In this document: piece by piece, positions 7,311-15,677 of the stretch | How positions within the stretch are numbered: the first letter of the stretch is position 1 | Layout: the number at the start of each line of letters is the position of its first letter | Source: Candidatus Kuenenia stuttgartensis | GTDB taxonomy: Bacteria > Gemmatimonadota > Gemmatimonadetes > Gemmatimonadales > Gemmatimonadaceae | Direction of reading: 5' to 3' | Assembly (NCBI GenBank): GCA_943330235.2 | Contig: CALQGY020000020.1 | Location: forward strand, 1-42,415 | Length of the DNA stretch: 42,415 nt | Position numbers and translations under genes: made by a program | Notes under the pieces: model-generated | What the model was told of the DNA's origin: nothing | The model's input: the letters and a program-made list of their open reading frames with translations, nothing else | The model's database searches: none

Positions 7311-8237
7311 TTATCGGACATACGTGAGCCAGCCGAACGTATCCTCGGCGCGGCCGTTGGCGATATCGAGGAACGCCTTCTGCATGTGCTTCGTGATGGG
7401 GCCCGGCTTGCCAGCGCCCACGGTAATACGATCGACGCTGCGCACCGGCGTGAGCTCGGCGGCGGTGCCGGTGAAGAACACTTCGTCGGCGGTGTAGAGC
7501 ATTTCGCGCGGAATGGCCTGCTCGCGCACCGTCAGTCCGTCACGCTGCGCGATCGCGATAATGCTGGCGCGCGTGATGCCGCCCAGCAGCGTGCCATCCA
7601 GCGGCGTGGTGATGAGCGCACCATCGGCCACGAGGAACACATTCTGCCCCGAGCCTTCGCTCACCATGCCGCCCGTTCCGAGGGCGATGGCCTCCGCGTA
7701 GCCATTGGCCATCGCTTCCATCTTGATGAGCTGTCCACTCAGATAGTTGCCGGCGATCTTCGCCAGCGACGGCACCGTATTGGGCGCCATACGATTCCAC
7801 GTGGAGACGCACGCATCAACGCCGTGCTCGAGGGCCTCAGGGCCGAGGTACGCACCCCACGGCCAGCAGGGGATGTAGACCTCGATGGGGCTGTCGAAAG
7901 GCACCATGCCCGCCGCCCCGTACCCGCGCACCACCATGGGGCGGATGTAGCACGAATCGAGTCCGTTGCTGGACACCACTTCACGCGCCGCCGCGATCAG
8001 ATCATCGACGCTGTAGTCCAGCGTCATGCGATAGATCTTGACCGAGTTCACCAGGCGCGTGAGATGCTCGCGCAGGCGGAAGATGGCCGGGCCCTTGGGC
8101 GTGTTGTAGCAGCGGATGCCTTCAAACGCGGACGATCCGAACTGCATGGAATGACTCAATACGTGCACTTGCGCGTCGGCCCACTTGATGAGCTTTCCGT
8201 CCTTCCAGATCCACTCGGTTGCCGTAATCCCGGCCAT
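7311..8237 (-). CDS. ilvE: Branched-chain amino acid aminotransferase
   Basis: A 308-residue class IV PLP aminotransferase that carries out the last step of valine, leucine and isoleucine synthesis (and first step of their breakdown), using 2-oxoglutarate/glutamate. Visible features: HVLSHSMQFGSSAFEGIRCY near the N-terminus, the catalytic-lysine region PSLAKIAGNYLSG (Lys160), the cofactor phosphate loop EGSGQNVFLV and LLGGITRASII. Length is normal for bacterial IlvE. It starts with ATG at 8237, 88 bp after the SDR gene on the same strand; the gap may hold its own promoter. Confidence 0.95.
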   Translation of the reverse strand: MAGITATEWIWKDGKLIKWADAQVHVLSHSMQFGSSAFEGIRCYNTPKGPAIFRLREHLTRLVNSVKIYRMTLDYSVDDLIAAAREVVSSNGLDSCYIRPMVVRGYGAAGMVPFDSPIEVYIPCWPWGAYLGPEALEHGVDACVSTWNRMAPNTVPSLAKIAGNYLSGQLIKMEAMANGYAEAIALGTGGMVSEGSGQNVFLVADGALITTPLDGTLLGGITRASIIAIAQRDGLTVREQAIPREMLYTADEVFFTGTAAELTPVRSVDRITVGAGKPGPITKHMQKAFLDIANGRAEDTFGWLTYVR

Positions 8238-8325
8238 ACGATGCTCGCGATGAAGAGGATAAAGATGTCAGACGACGAAAACGGCCATACTTGCACAGCG
8301 ACGACAGCACCACACCAGGGAGCAA

Positions 8326-9114
8326 CTACAGCAGGGTGTTGACGGTTCCGCCATCCACGAGGATGGCTTGTCCGGTGATGAAGCCCGCACGGTCCGACGC
8401 CACGAACGCGATCGTGGCCGCGAGCTCGTCGGGGCGACCGAGCCGTCCCACGGGCGTGCTGGCCACCCAGCCGGCGTAGATCGCATCGCGCGAGGTCCCC
8501 GTCGCCTTCGTGGTGGCCTCCGCGAGCGCATCCAACCGCTCGGTGGCCGTGAACCCCGGCAACACCGTGTTTACCGTCACGCCGTCGCGCGCCACGTCGT
8601 TGGCCAGCGTCCGCAGGTATCCCGTGACCGCCGCGCGAATGCTGTTGCTCAGCACCAACCCGGTGACCGGCTCCTTGACTGCCTTGGACGTGATGCTGAT
8701 CACGCGGCCCCAGCGCCGTTCACGCATACCGGGCACGAAGGCGCGCGTGAGCTCGACGACGCTCCGCAGCAGCAGCTCGCTGGCACGGGTCCACGCCGCC
8801 CAGTCGTGCGCCATCGGCGCGCCCGTTGGCGGTCCGCCAGTGTTGGCGACGAGGATGTCCACGCGTCCGTAGCGCGCCATGGTCTCGCGCACCACGAGTT
8901 CCAATCCCTCGGTGGTGGACAGATCCGCCACCATGCTGAGCACCGGCGCGCCCATCGCTTCCAGCTTTGCCGCCGCCGCACCGATGGCGTCAGCATCACG
9001 CGAACAGATGGCCAGTTGGCACCCTTCGCGCGCGAACTCCTCGGCCGTCGCGTACGCGATGCCTTTGCTCGCCCCGCACACCAGGGCGACTTTGCCACGC
9101 AGACCGAGATCCAT
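8326..9114 (-). CDS. Short-chain dehydrogenase/reductase (SDR) lacking the usual YxxxK
   Basis: A 262-residue Rossmann-fold oxidoreductase. The cofactor loop VCGASKGIA near the N-terminus and ANTGG are classical SDR features. At the active site, however, the segment is TSKAVKEPVTGLVLSNSIRAAV: the Tyr position reads Ser and the Lys position reads Arg. Such LSN..R variants exist among proteins annotated as 3-oxoacyl reductases, but they cannot use the standard catalytic dyad. The ATG at 9114 starts 2 nt after the cupin stop (TAGCCATG), indicating one transcript with cupin and probably NmrA-like genes. Substrate unknown. Confidence 0.85.
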   Translation of the reverse strand: MDLGLRGKVALVCGASKGIAYATAEEFAREGCQLAICSRDADAIGAAAAKLEAMGAPVLSMVADLSTTEGLELVVRETMARYGRVDILVANTGGPPTGAPMAHDWAAWTRASELLLRSVVELTRAFVPGMRERRWGRVISITSKAVKEPVTGLVLSNSIRAAVTGYLRTLANDVARDGVTVNTVLPGFTATERLDALAEATTKATGTSRDAIYAGWVASTPVGRLGRPDELAATIAFVASDRAGFITGQAILVDGGTVNTLL

Positions 9115-9116
9115 GG

Positions 9117-9500
9117 CTACTTCGTCCCGCGCAAATAGGCGTCGCTGCCGTCCAGCCAATCCTGACGCGGCGGATTGAACACGTCCACGTCGAGCGTGTC
9201 TTCCAGCGCTTCGGCGCGGTGACGCACGTGACTCGGAATTACCAACACTTCGCCCGCATGCACGTCCGTGAACGTGTCGCCCGGCGCGTCCGCATGCTCA
9301 CCAATCCAGAAGCGCAGCGCCCCCGAGAGGATGTACGTGAACTGCTCGTTGTGATGATCATGCGCGGGCACGAGGGCGCCCTTCTTGAGATAGACATGCG
9401 CGAGCATCATGCGCTCAGAGGTGATGAGCTTACGGCCGATCAGCGGCGTCAGTTCTTCGAGCGGCACATCGTCCCAGGACAGCTTGCGGACTTCGGTCAT
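9117..9500 (-). CDS. Small cupin-domain protein
   Basis: A 127-residue single-domain cupin. Metal-binding motif 1 is PAHDHHNEQFTYILSG and motif 2 is GEVLVIPSHVRHRAEAL, together offering the usual His/His/Glu/His ligand set. The C-terminal DTLDVDVFNPPRQDW is typical of short bacterial cupins. These may be dioxygenases, isomerases or sugar-binding proteins; the exact reaction cannot be read from the sequence. It is directly coupled to the SDR gene downstream, so both may act on the same metabolite. Confidence 0.85.
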   Translation of the reverse strand: MTEVRKLSWDDVPLEELTPLIGRKLITSERMMLAHVYLKKGALVPAHDHHNEQFTYILSGALRFWIGEHADAPGDTFTDVHAGEVLVIPSHVRHRAEALEDTLDVDVFNPPRQDWLDGSDAYLRGTK

Positions 9501-9562
9501 GGACAGGATACGGAAGAGGGTGAAGACAACACGAGAGACCCAGCGCCAACGCGATGAGCGCG

Positions 9563-10195
9563 CTAGCGGTCCTTCACGTACACGGCGCTGGTCGCATACT
9601 GCGGCCGCGTGACTTCAGCGACCAGAAACGTCGCGAGCGAGAGCCGCGTGCAGCGACTGCTGAGGCCTACCGAGACGGCGGGACCGGCCTCGAACTCGGT
9701 GCCGAGACCATCCGTCAGAGTGGCCGGCTTGACCATCGTCCACGCGGCGGGGCTGCTGCGTACCGCGCGTTCCTGCGCGTCGCGGTCGGCCAACGTGTCG
9801 CCCTGCTCGGTGCGACGCGCGCCGAACGACATCAGCTTGAGCGCGAGCGAGACATTGCTGGGCCGTTCACCGATCATGGCGCCGGTCACACAGAGAATGC
9901 GTGGCACGTTTTGCGTGGCCATCCCCGCCAGAATGGCCTTGGTGGCCGTCGCACAAAACACGCGATGCGCCGACGGATGCGGGCCGAGGAGCACGACGAC
10001 CGCATCTGCACCACGCAGCACCTCGCGCACGGCCGTCGGGTCCGTGAGGGCGCCGACCACCACCGTGACCGTATCGGGCGAGGGCTCGAGCGGCGCCGTG
10101 CGATAATGCGCCCGGACATACAGCCCCGACTCCGCGGCGAGCTTGACGAACGCCTTGCCCGTGCGCCCGGAGGCGCCGAACACCGACACGATCAT
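9563..10195 (-). CDS. NAD(P)-binding NmrA/SDR-like protein
   Basis: A 210-residue atypical SDR. The nucleotide loop is GASGRTGKAF at the N-terminus, followed by a GADAVVVLLG strand and VPRILCVTGAMIG. The family (NmrA, flavin or biliverdin reductase-like) includes redox sensors and small reductases, often without a classical catalytic triad. The ATG at 10195 overlaps the stop of a possible small upstream frame. It is the first well-supported gene of the minus-strand run ending near 4349. Confidence 0.82.
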   Translation of the reverse strand: MIVSVFGASGRTGKAFVKLAAESGLYVRAHYRTAPLEPSPDTVTVVVGALTDPTAVREVLRGADAVVVLLGPHPSAHRVFCATATKAILAGMATQNVPRILCVTGAMIGERPSNVSLALKLMSFGARRTEQGDTLADRDAQERAVRSSPAAWTMVKPATLTDGLGTEFEAGPAVSVGLSSRCTRLSLATFLVAEVTRPQYATSAVYVKDR

Positions 10196-10413
10196 CGCCG
10201 AACCGCCGCGATGACGTCGGTGCGGATGACGGGCCGCCCGGTGAGGCGCACGACAGGCGTGCGGTCGATGAGGCGGTCACCACGAGTCTCGATGGGCGGC
10301 AACGGATATCCGGCGAGCGGGGGGAATCGGAACGGACGACCGGCGGCTCGCCCCGGAGAGATCGGGCGCGAGGCGGACCGGTCGCGAGTCAGGCGTCGAT
10401 AGGTATGTGACAA
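10192..10413 (-). CDS. Possible small Arg/Pro-rich protein upstream of NmrA-like gene
   Basis: A 73-codon frame whose TGA overlaps the ATG of the NmrA-like gene (ATGA), an arrangement typical of coupled genes. The product is Arg- and Pro-rich (TPVVRLTGRPVIRTD near its end) with no domain I know. Random frames of this size are common in such GC-rich DNA, and the region must also hold promoters for both divergent genes. Treat it as a candidate leader or small protein. Confidence 0.3.
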   Translation of the reverse strand: MSHTYRRLTRDRSASRPISPGRAAGRPFRFPPLAGYPLPPIETRGDRLIDRTPVVRLTGRPVIRTDVIAAVRR

Positions 10414-10517
10414 CTTGCATGACGTTCGCCTTCTGCGGGAGCACTACGGCGGTCGCGATTGCGCACTATCTTCTGCGCACTCACCGTTTGCGGCCGTTTC
10501 CCCACGCCCCCGCTATC

Positions 10518-12206
10518 ATGACGTCGTCCGTTCCCACCAGCGTTCCCTCCGACATTGAGATCGCGCAGGGCGCGCGCCTGCGGCCTATCGTCGATGTGGC
10601 CGCCGACCTCGGCCTTGGCCAGGATGAGATCGACCAGTACGGCCGCTTTAAGGCCAAGCTGCCCCTCTCGCTCGCGTCGCGCCCACCCAAGGGACGGCTG
10701 GTCCTGGTGACGGCCATCAACCCGACACCGGCGGGTGAAGGCAAGAGCACGGTGAGCGTTGGCTTGTCGCAGGCGCTCCGTCGGCTCGGTCGCGACGCCA
10801 TTCTGTGTATGCGCGAACCCAGTCTCGGGCCCGTCTTCGGGGTCAAGGGCGGCGCAGCTGGCGGCGGCTACTCGCAGGTCGTCCCCATGGAGGACATCAA
10901 CCTGCACTTCACCGGCGACTTCCACGCGATCGCCAGTGCGCACGGCCTGCTCTCGGCGCTCATGGACAACCATCTCCATCAGGGCAACGCGCTGGGGCTC
11001 GATCCCAAGCGCATCAGCTGGCCGCGCACCATCGACATGAACGATCGCGCGCTGCGTAACGCCATCATCGGGCTGGGCACCGGCAACGGCGTGGTGCGCG
11101 AGGAACGCTGGGTCATCATTCCGGCCAGCGAAGTGATGGCCATCGTCGCGCTGGCCTCCGATGCCGCCGACCTCGAGGCCCGACTCGGCAACATCATCGT
11201 GGGCTACACCGCCGGCGCGGCGCGCAAGCCTATTCGGGCGCGCGATCTGGGGGCCACCGGCGCCATGACGCTGCTGCTCAAGGACGCGCTGCGTCCGAAT
11301 CTGGTGCAGACGCTCGAAGGTGGACCGGCGTTTATTCATGCCGGTCCGTTCGGCAACATCGCGCACGGCTGTAACAGCATGGTGGCCACGCGCACGGCGC
11401 TCGCCATGGGCGAGATCGTCGTGACGGAAGCCGGATTCGGGTCGGATCTGGGCGCCGAAAAGTTCTTCGACATTAAGTGCCGCGCCGGTGGACTCCGTCC
11501 GGAAGCGGCCGTCTTGGTGGCGACGGTGCGCTCGCTCAAGATGCAGGGCGGGATGCCCAAGAACGCCCTCTCGCAGGAGGACCTGGGTGCGCTCGAGCGC
11601 GGCCTGCCGCACCTCGAACATCACGTCAACAACGTGCGGCAGTTTGGGGTGCCGGTGGTGGTCGCGGTGAACCGTCGCCTCACCGATACGGCGGCCGAAG
11701 TCGCCATGGTGATGGACTACGCGGCCAAGATTGGCGTGGCGGTCACCCTCTGCGACGTATGGGCGCAGGGCGGCGCGGGCGGTGAAGCACTGGGCCGGGA
11801 AGTGCTGCGACTGCTGGATGAGGGCACGGCCGACTTCAAGCCGCTCTACGACGCGGCGCGCCCCATTCGCGAAAAGATCGAGACCATCGCTATGCGCGTG
11901 TACGGCGCGGATGGGGTGGACTACACGCCCGCGGCGCAGCGCGCGATCGACCAGCTCGAGGCCATCGGCATGGGCGAGACGCCGGTGTGCATGGCCAAGA
12001 CGCAGTACTCGCTCACCGACGACGCCACGCGTCTGGGCACGCCCAAGGGCTTCCGCATCACCGTGAACGAAGTGTACGGCTCGGCCGGTGCCGGCTTCGT
12101 GGTCGCCAAGTGCGGCGACATCATGACGATGCCGGGGCTGGGCAAGACGCCCGCCGCCGAAGGGATGCGCCTCGCGGCCGACGGCACCATCGAAGGGCTG
12201 TCGTAG
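10518..12206 (+). CDS. fhs: Formate-tetrahydrofolate ligase
   Basis: A 562-residue enzyme that makes 10-formyl-tetrahydrofolate from formate, THF and ATP, feeding purine and initiator-tRNA formylation or one-carbon assimilation. The P-loop is TPAGEGKST (70-78). The family-specific stretch EPSLGPVFGVKGGAAGGGYSQ and the following PMEDINLHFTGDFHAI are intact, as is the C-terminal GDIMTMPGLGKTP. Length matches the family. The start is ATG at 10518 (protein MTSSVPTS...); the longer frame to 10407 runs into promoter-like sequence and lacks homologous character. It stands alone, divergent from the NmrA run and convergent with the YigZ gene 8 bp away. Confidence 0.96.
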   Translation: MTSSVPTSVPSDIEIAQGARLRPIVDVAADLGLGQDEIDQYGRFKAKLPLSLASRPPKGRLVLVTAINPTPAGEGKSTVSVGLSQALRRLGRDAILCMREPSLGPVFGVKGGAAGGGYSQVVPMEDINLHFTGDFHAIASAHGLLSALMDNHLHQGNALGLDPKRISWPRTIDMNDRALRNAIIGLGTGNGVVREERWVIIPASEVMAIVALASDAADLEARLGNIIVGYTAGAARKPIRARDLGATGAMTLLLKDALRPNLVQTLEGGPAFIHAGPFGNIAHGCNSMVATRTALAMGEIVVTEAGFGSDLGAEKFFDIKCRAGGLRPEAAVLVATVRSLKMQGGMPKNALSQEDLGALERGLPHLEHHVNNVRQFGVPVVVAVNRRLTDTAAEVAMVMDYAAKIGVAVTLCDVWAQGGAGGEALGREVLRLLDEGTADFKPLYDAARPIREKIETIAMRVYGADGVDYTPAAQRAIDQLEAIGMGETPVCMAKTQYSLTDDATRLGTPKGFRITVNEVYGSAGAGFVVAKCGDIMTMPGLGKTPAAEGMRLAADGTIEGLS

Positions 12207-12214
12207 ACGCGCCC

Positions 12215-12829
12215 CTAGTCTTCGAGGATCGCCTGTCCGCGCGTGAGGTCCATCAGCGCGCGCCGCAGGCGGTCCTCGTGTTCTTCGGGGCAGCGAAGAT
12301 GGAAGCGGACGTCAACACCAAAGGTCTCTTCGACCACCTCAGCCTCCACGTCGGGCAAGAGTTGCTGGATGGCACTGATGGCGGCGTAGCCGACGCGCAC
12401 GACGACATCCACGCGCGTGACCCGCATGCTACGCGGCGCCGTTTCCAGCGCGTGCTGCACGGCCCCGCCGTAGGCTTTGACCAGGCCACCGGTGCCCAGC
12501 TTCACGCCGCCGTAATAGCGCGTGACCACGGCCGCGACGTCGCCGACGCCACCATGCTGTAGCACGGTGAACATCGGCCGCCCTGCGGTGCCGTGGGGTT
12601 CACCGTCATCGCTGAGTCCAATGCGATCGGTGCTCCCCGGCGGCCCGACGACGAACGCCCAGCAGTTGTGCGTCGCGTCGGGAAATTCGCGGCTTATCTC
12701 GCGAATGAACGCCTGCGCCTCGTCGACCGAGGCGACCGGCGCAATGGTGCAGAGAAACCGGCTGCGATCGATGACCTGCTCAATCCGATGGCGGCCGGCC
12801 GGGATGGGATAGCGCGCCGACGGTCCCAC
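12215..12829 (-). CDS. yigZ: YigZ/IMPACT family protein
   Basis: A 204-residue protein of the UPF0029/IMPACT family. The signature is D.RIGLSDDGEPHGTAGRPM followed by VVTRYYGGVKLGTGGLVKAYG. A ferredoxin-like C-terminal domain ends the protein. Bacterial members may bind nucleic acid or ribosomes; the eukaryotic relative regulates Gcn2. The start is taken as GTG at 12829, 7 nt after the stop of the RhlE-type helicase, giving the usual family length; a longer frame to 13105 would run antiparallel in the helicase's low-complexity tail and is rejected. Coupling with the helicase supports an RNA-related role. Confidence 0.9.
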   Translation of the reverse strand: MGPSARYPIPAGRHRIEQVIDRSRFLCTIAPVASVDEAQAFIREISREFPDATHNCWAFVVGPPGSTDRIGLSDDGEPHGTAGRPMFTVLQHGGVGDVAAVVTRYYGGVKLGTGGLVKAYGGAVQHALETAPRSMRVTRVDVVVRVGYAAISAIQQLLPDVEAEVVEETFGVDVRFHLRCPEEHEDRLRRALMDLTRGQAILED

Positions 12830-12836
12830 CGCGCGC

Positions 12837-14342
12837 TCAGGAGGCGCGCGGTCCCCGGCGCGGTGCCGGCGCGCCGCGACCGGAGCCGCCGGCCGGCTTC
12901 CCTTCGCCACGCGGTGCGGCGTACGGCGACGCATTGGAAGCAGCAGCGGGCGACGCCGGACGCGACGCCGGACGCGCGTCGGACCGAGGGGACGACGGCC
13001 GAGCCGCTGGACGCGCCGCCGGCTTGGCGGCCGACTTCGCGGCACCACCTCGGCCCGATCCGCCACCCTGCGCCGACTCGCGCCGCGCCACCTTGGCGGC
13101 CGCACGCGCGCGGTCTTCCGACTTCTTCTTGCGAATCTCGGCGATGCGATCGGCGAGCGGGACTTCGAGCTTGGCCTGCGGCTTGGCGGTGTAGTCGAAG
13201 CCGGAGACCGTGACGCGCGGCAGCTGCTTGCCGATGGCGCGCTCGATCTGCTTCAGCTCACCCTCTTCATCCGGCGAGACGAACGTGAACGCTTCGCCCG
13301 TGGCTTCCGCACGTGCGGTACGACCGACGCGGTGGATGTAATCCTCCGCCGCCACCGGCACGTCAAAGTTCACCACATGGCCCAGCGCTTCCACGTCAAT
13401 GCCGCGCGCGGCGATGTCCGTGGCGACGAGCACCTGATAGGCGCCATCCTTGAAGCCGGCCAAGGCCTGCGTCCGCTGCGACTGCGAGCGATTGCCGTGG
13501 ATGCGTTCGGCCTTGATGCCGTTGGTGACCAACTGCGACGCGAGCCGGTTGGCGCGGTGCTTCGTGCGGGTGAAGACCAGCGCCTGCGGCATGTCTCCGC
13601 GCTTGAGCAGCTCCACCAGCAGGGCGCTCTTCAAATCCTGCGACACCGGATACACGGCCTGCGTGATGCCCTTGGCCGGCGCCGACTGGCGCTGGAGGTT
13701 GAGCGTCACCGGCTTGTTCAGCATCTCCTGCGAGAGCGCGGCGATCGGGGCCGGCATGGTCGCACTGAAAAACAGCGTCTGGCGCTTCTTCGTGGGAAGA
13801 TGGCGCAGGATTTTCTTGATTTCCGGCAGGAAGCCCATGTCCAGCATGCGGTCGGCTTCATCCAGCACCAAGAATTCCAGCTGATCGAGCTTGGCGTACG
13901 GCTGGCGGAAGTGGTCCAGCAGGCGTCCGGGCGTGGCGATCAGCACATCGGCGCCGCTGCGGAACGCGTGCTCCTGCGGTCCCATGCCGACGCCGCCGAA
14001 GATGGCGGCCGAGGTCAGGGGGGTGTGAATGGCGACATCGCTGAGGCTCTGATTGATCTGCGCCGCCAACTCGCGGGTGGGCGTCAGCACGAGCGCGCGC
14101 GTTGAGCCGCGCGGCTTGGCCATCAGATGGTGCAGGATGGGGAGCAGAAACGCGTACGTCTTGCCGCTGCCGGTCATGGCGCAGGCCAAGAGGTCCCGGC
14201 CTTCGAGTCCGGGCGGGATGGCGTCGGCCTGAATAGGCGTCGGACGCGCGAACCCCAGCTCCTTAAGACCACGCTGCAGGTTGGGGTGCAGCGCGAGGCT
14301 GGCGAAGGACGGCGAAGGGCTCAGGGTCTGTTCCATAGTCAT
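12837..14342 (-). CDS. rhlE: DEAD-box ATP-dependent RNA helicase, RhlE-type
   Basis: A 501-residue RNA helicase. Motifs: PTPIQADAIPP (34-44), Walker A MTGSGKT (56-62), PTREL (88-92), ATPGR (136-140), DEAD (161-164), FFSATMP and HRVGRTARAEATGEAFTFV. The core ends near 390. After it comes a low-complexity Ala/Arg/Pro/Ser-rich tail to the C-terminus with no folded domain, as in many RhlE proteins, which takes part in RNA binding. The start is ATG at 14342, with a second in-frame ATG two codons later. It leads an operon with yigZ and is divergent from the LacI-type regulator. Confidence 0.93.
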   Translation of the reverse strand: MTMEQTLSPSPSFASLALHPNLQRGLKELGFARPTPIQADAIPPGLEGRDLLACAMTGSGKTYAFLLPILHHLMAKPRGSTRALVLTPTRELAAQINQSLSDVAIHTPLTSAAIFGGVGMGPQEHAFRSGADVLIATPGRLLDHFRQPYAKLDQLEFLVLDEADRMLDMGFLPEIKKILRHLPTKKRQTLFFSATMPAPIAALSQEMLNKPVTLNLQRQSAPAKGITQAVYPVSQDLKSALLVELLKRGDMPQALVFTRTKHRANRLASQLVTNGIKAERIHGNRSQSQRTQALAGFKDGAYQVLVATDIAARGIDVEALGHVVNFDVPVAAEDYIHRVGRTARAEATGEAFTFVSPDEEGELKQIERAIGKQLPRVTVSGFDYTAKPQAKLEVPLADRIAEIRKKKSEDRARAAAKVARRESAQGGGSGRGGAAKSAAKPAARPAARPSSPRSDARPASRPASPAAASNASPYAAPRGEGKPAGGSGRGAPAPRRGPRAS

Positions 14343-14378
14343 AGGTAGACAGGAAAGGTCGCCGATTACGCTCCGAAT

Positions 14379-14389
14379 GTGCAGTGCAC
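14379..14389. promoter_or_regulatory. Small palindrome between rhlE and the LacI-type gene
   Basis: gtgcagtgcac is symmetric around its central base and lies in the 138-bp divergent spacer, 37 bp before the helicase start and 91 bp before the regulator start. LacI-type proteins bind short palindromes and often autoregulate, so it is a candidate operator, but such a short site may occur by chance. Confidence 0.25.
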
Positions 14390-14480
14390 CGCATTTATTA
14401 CCGCAACAACTTCCGTAAATGTGCGGGATAGACGATGCTCATGGAGGATTTAGCGCCTTTCACCCCCCGTCTCCCTCCCG

Positions 14481-15497
14481 ATGGCCGGACGCCGCGTCAC
14501 CCTGAAGGACATCGCTCGGTCGTTGGGCTTGTCGCTCCCGACCGTCTCGCGGGCCCTCGCCGACCATCCGGACATCAGCGAGGCCACGAAGGCCCGCGTG
14601 CGGGAGACGGCGCAGGCGATGCACTACATCCCGAACTTCCGCGCCCGATACCTGCGTGCGAAGAATTCGCGGCTGCTGGCGCTGATTCTGCCGGAAATGA
14701 ACATGTTCTTCTTTCCGTCGCTGATGACCGGCATCAGCCGCGTGGCGCAGGAGCACGACTATTCGCTGATCGTGTTCCAGTCGGACAATTCGGTGGCGCA
14801 GGAGCGGCGCCTGGTCGAGTACTGCACGCATCTCTCGGTGGACGGCGTACTGGTCGCACTCTCGTCGGAAACGACGGACCTCGCGCACCTGGACATCCTG
14901 CACGCGTGCGACATTCCGGTGGTGCTGCTGGACAACACCATCGAGACCACGAAGTACTCGACGGTCACCATCGACGACGAAGATGTGGGCGCGGAGGCCG
15001 CGCGGTTCCTGCTGGATCGCGGGCACCGCCGCGTGATCGGGGTGTTCGGCGACCAGCGTCAGCGCATCAGCGCCCTGCGGATGCGCGGCTTCATGGGCGC
15101 GCACGCGCAGCACGGCATCGCGCTGGACGACACGCAGCTGGTGCATGTCTCCGATGCGGAGTCGATGGAGCAGGCGCTGGCCCGCGCGCTCGATGCGCAC
15201 CCCGATGCGACGGCGGTGTTCACCATGACGGATGAGCTACTCATGCGCTCGCACTGCGTCCTGATGGCGCGGGGGCGGAAGGTGCCGGACGAGCTGTCAC
15301 TGCTGGCGATCAGCGACGGGCTGGCGCCGGCGCTGCTCTATCCGAACGTGACGCACTTCCGGCACTCGGGCATGGAAGTGGGGGAGCGCACGGCGGACAT
15401 TCTTATTGGCCTGATTGCGCACCGGTCGGAGGCGATGCTGGATGTACGAATCCGCACGACCATTGTGGAGCATGGGTCGGTGCGGACGCTCTCGTAG
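14481..15497 (+). CDS. LacI-family transcriptional regulator
   Basis: A 338-residue repressor-type protein. The N-terminal helix-turn-helix reads VTLKDIARSLGLSLPTVSRAL (about 6-26), followed by the hinge. The periplasmic-binding-protein-like effector domain (about 60-335) shows LALILPEMNMFFFPSLMTGI and LLDRGHRRVIGVFGD. This fold usually binds a sugar or nucleoside. No sugar operon adjoins it, so the regulon and effector cannot be deduced. Its 3' side carries a strong palindromic terminator shared with the convergent ABC exporter gene. Confidence 0.93.
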   Translation: MAGRRVTLKDIARSLGLSLPTVSRALADHPDISEATKARVRETAQAMHYIPNFRARYLRAKNSRLLALILPEMNMFFFPSLMTGISRVAQEHDYSLIVFQSDNSVAQERRLVEYCTHLSVDGVLVALSSETTDLAHLDILHACDIPVVLLDNTIETTKYSTVTIDDEDVGAEAARFLLDRGHRRVIGVFGDQRQRISALRMRGFMGAHAQHGIALDDTQLVHVSDAESMEQALARALDAHPDATAVFTMTDELLMRSHCVLMARGRKVPDELSLLAISDGLAPALLYPNVTHFRHSGMEVGERTADILIGLIAHRSEAMLDVRIRTTIVEHGSVRTLS

Positions 15498-15510
15498 CGG
15501 CACCGTGAAC

Positions 15511-15674
15511 GGGCCGCGGACGGCGCGGACAGGCGCGGATGGTGTGGTGCCGACGGACGTAATGGTGAGCGATGGCGAGAGTGCTTCAAAAGGAACGACA
15601 GGGCTCCCGGAACGCGCGGGGAGCCCTGTCGTCTTCACGGCGCCATCCGCGCCTGTCCGCGCTGTCCGCGGCCC
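15511..15674. repeat. Nested palindrome: 32-bp inverted repeat around a terminator
   Basis: The left arm (15511-15542) and right arm (15643-15674) are inverted copies agreeing at 31 of 32 positions; the core reads gcgcggacaggcgcggat on the plus strand. Between them, asymmetrically placed towards the right arm, lies the perfect 14-bp terminator stem at 15595-15632. The element fills the gap between two convergent genes. Confidence 0.9.
15595..15632. terminator. Strong bidirectional terminator between LacI-type gene and ABC exporter
   Basis: Perfect 14-bp stem acgacagggctccc (15595-15608) / gggagccctgtcgt (15619-15632) with a 10-nt loop. On the minus strand it is followed by the T-rich TTCCTTTTG, so it fits an intrinsic terminator for the ABC exporter gene. 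On the plus strand the tail is only weakly T-rich. Confidence 0.85.
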
Positions 15675-15677
15675 CAC

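Noticed and set aside
12830-13105. N-terminal extension of YigZ
   Set aside because: The extra Arg/Pro-rich residues overlap the same-strand helicase tail and exceed the normal family length; GTG at 12829 fits.
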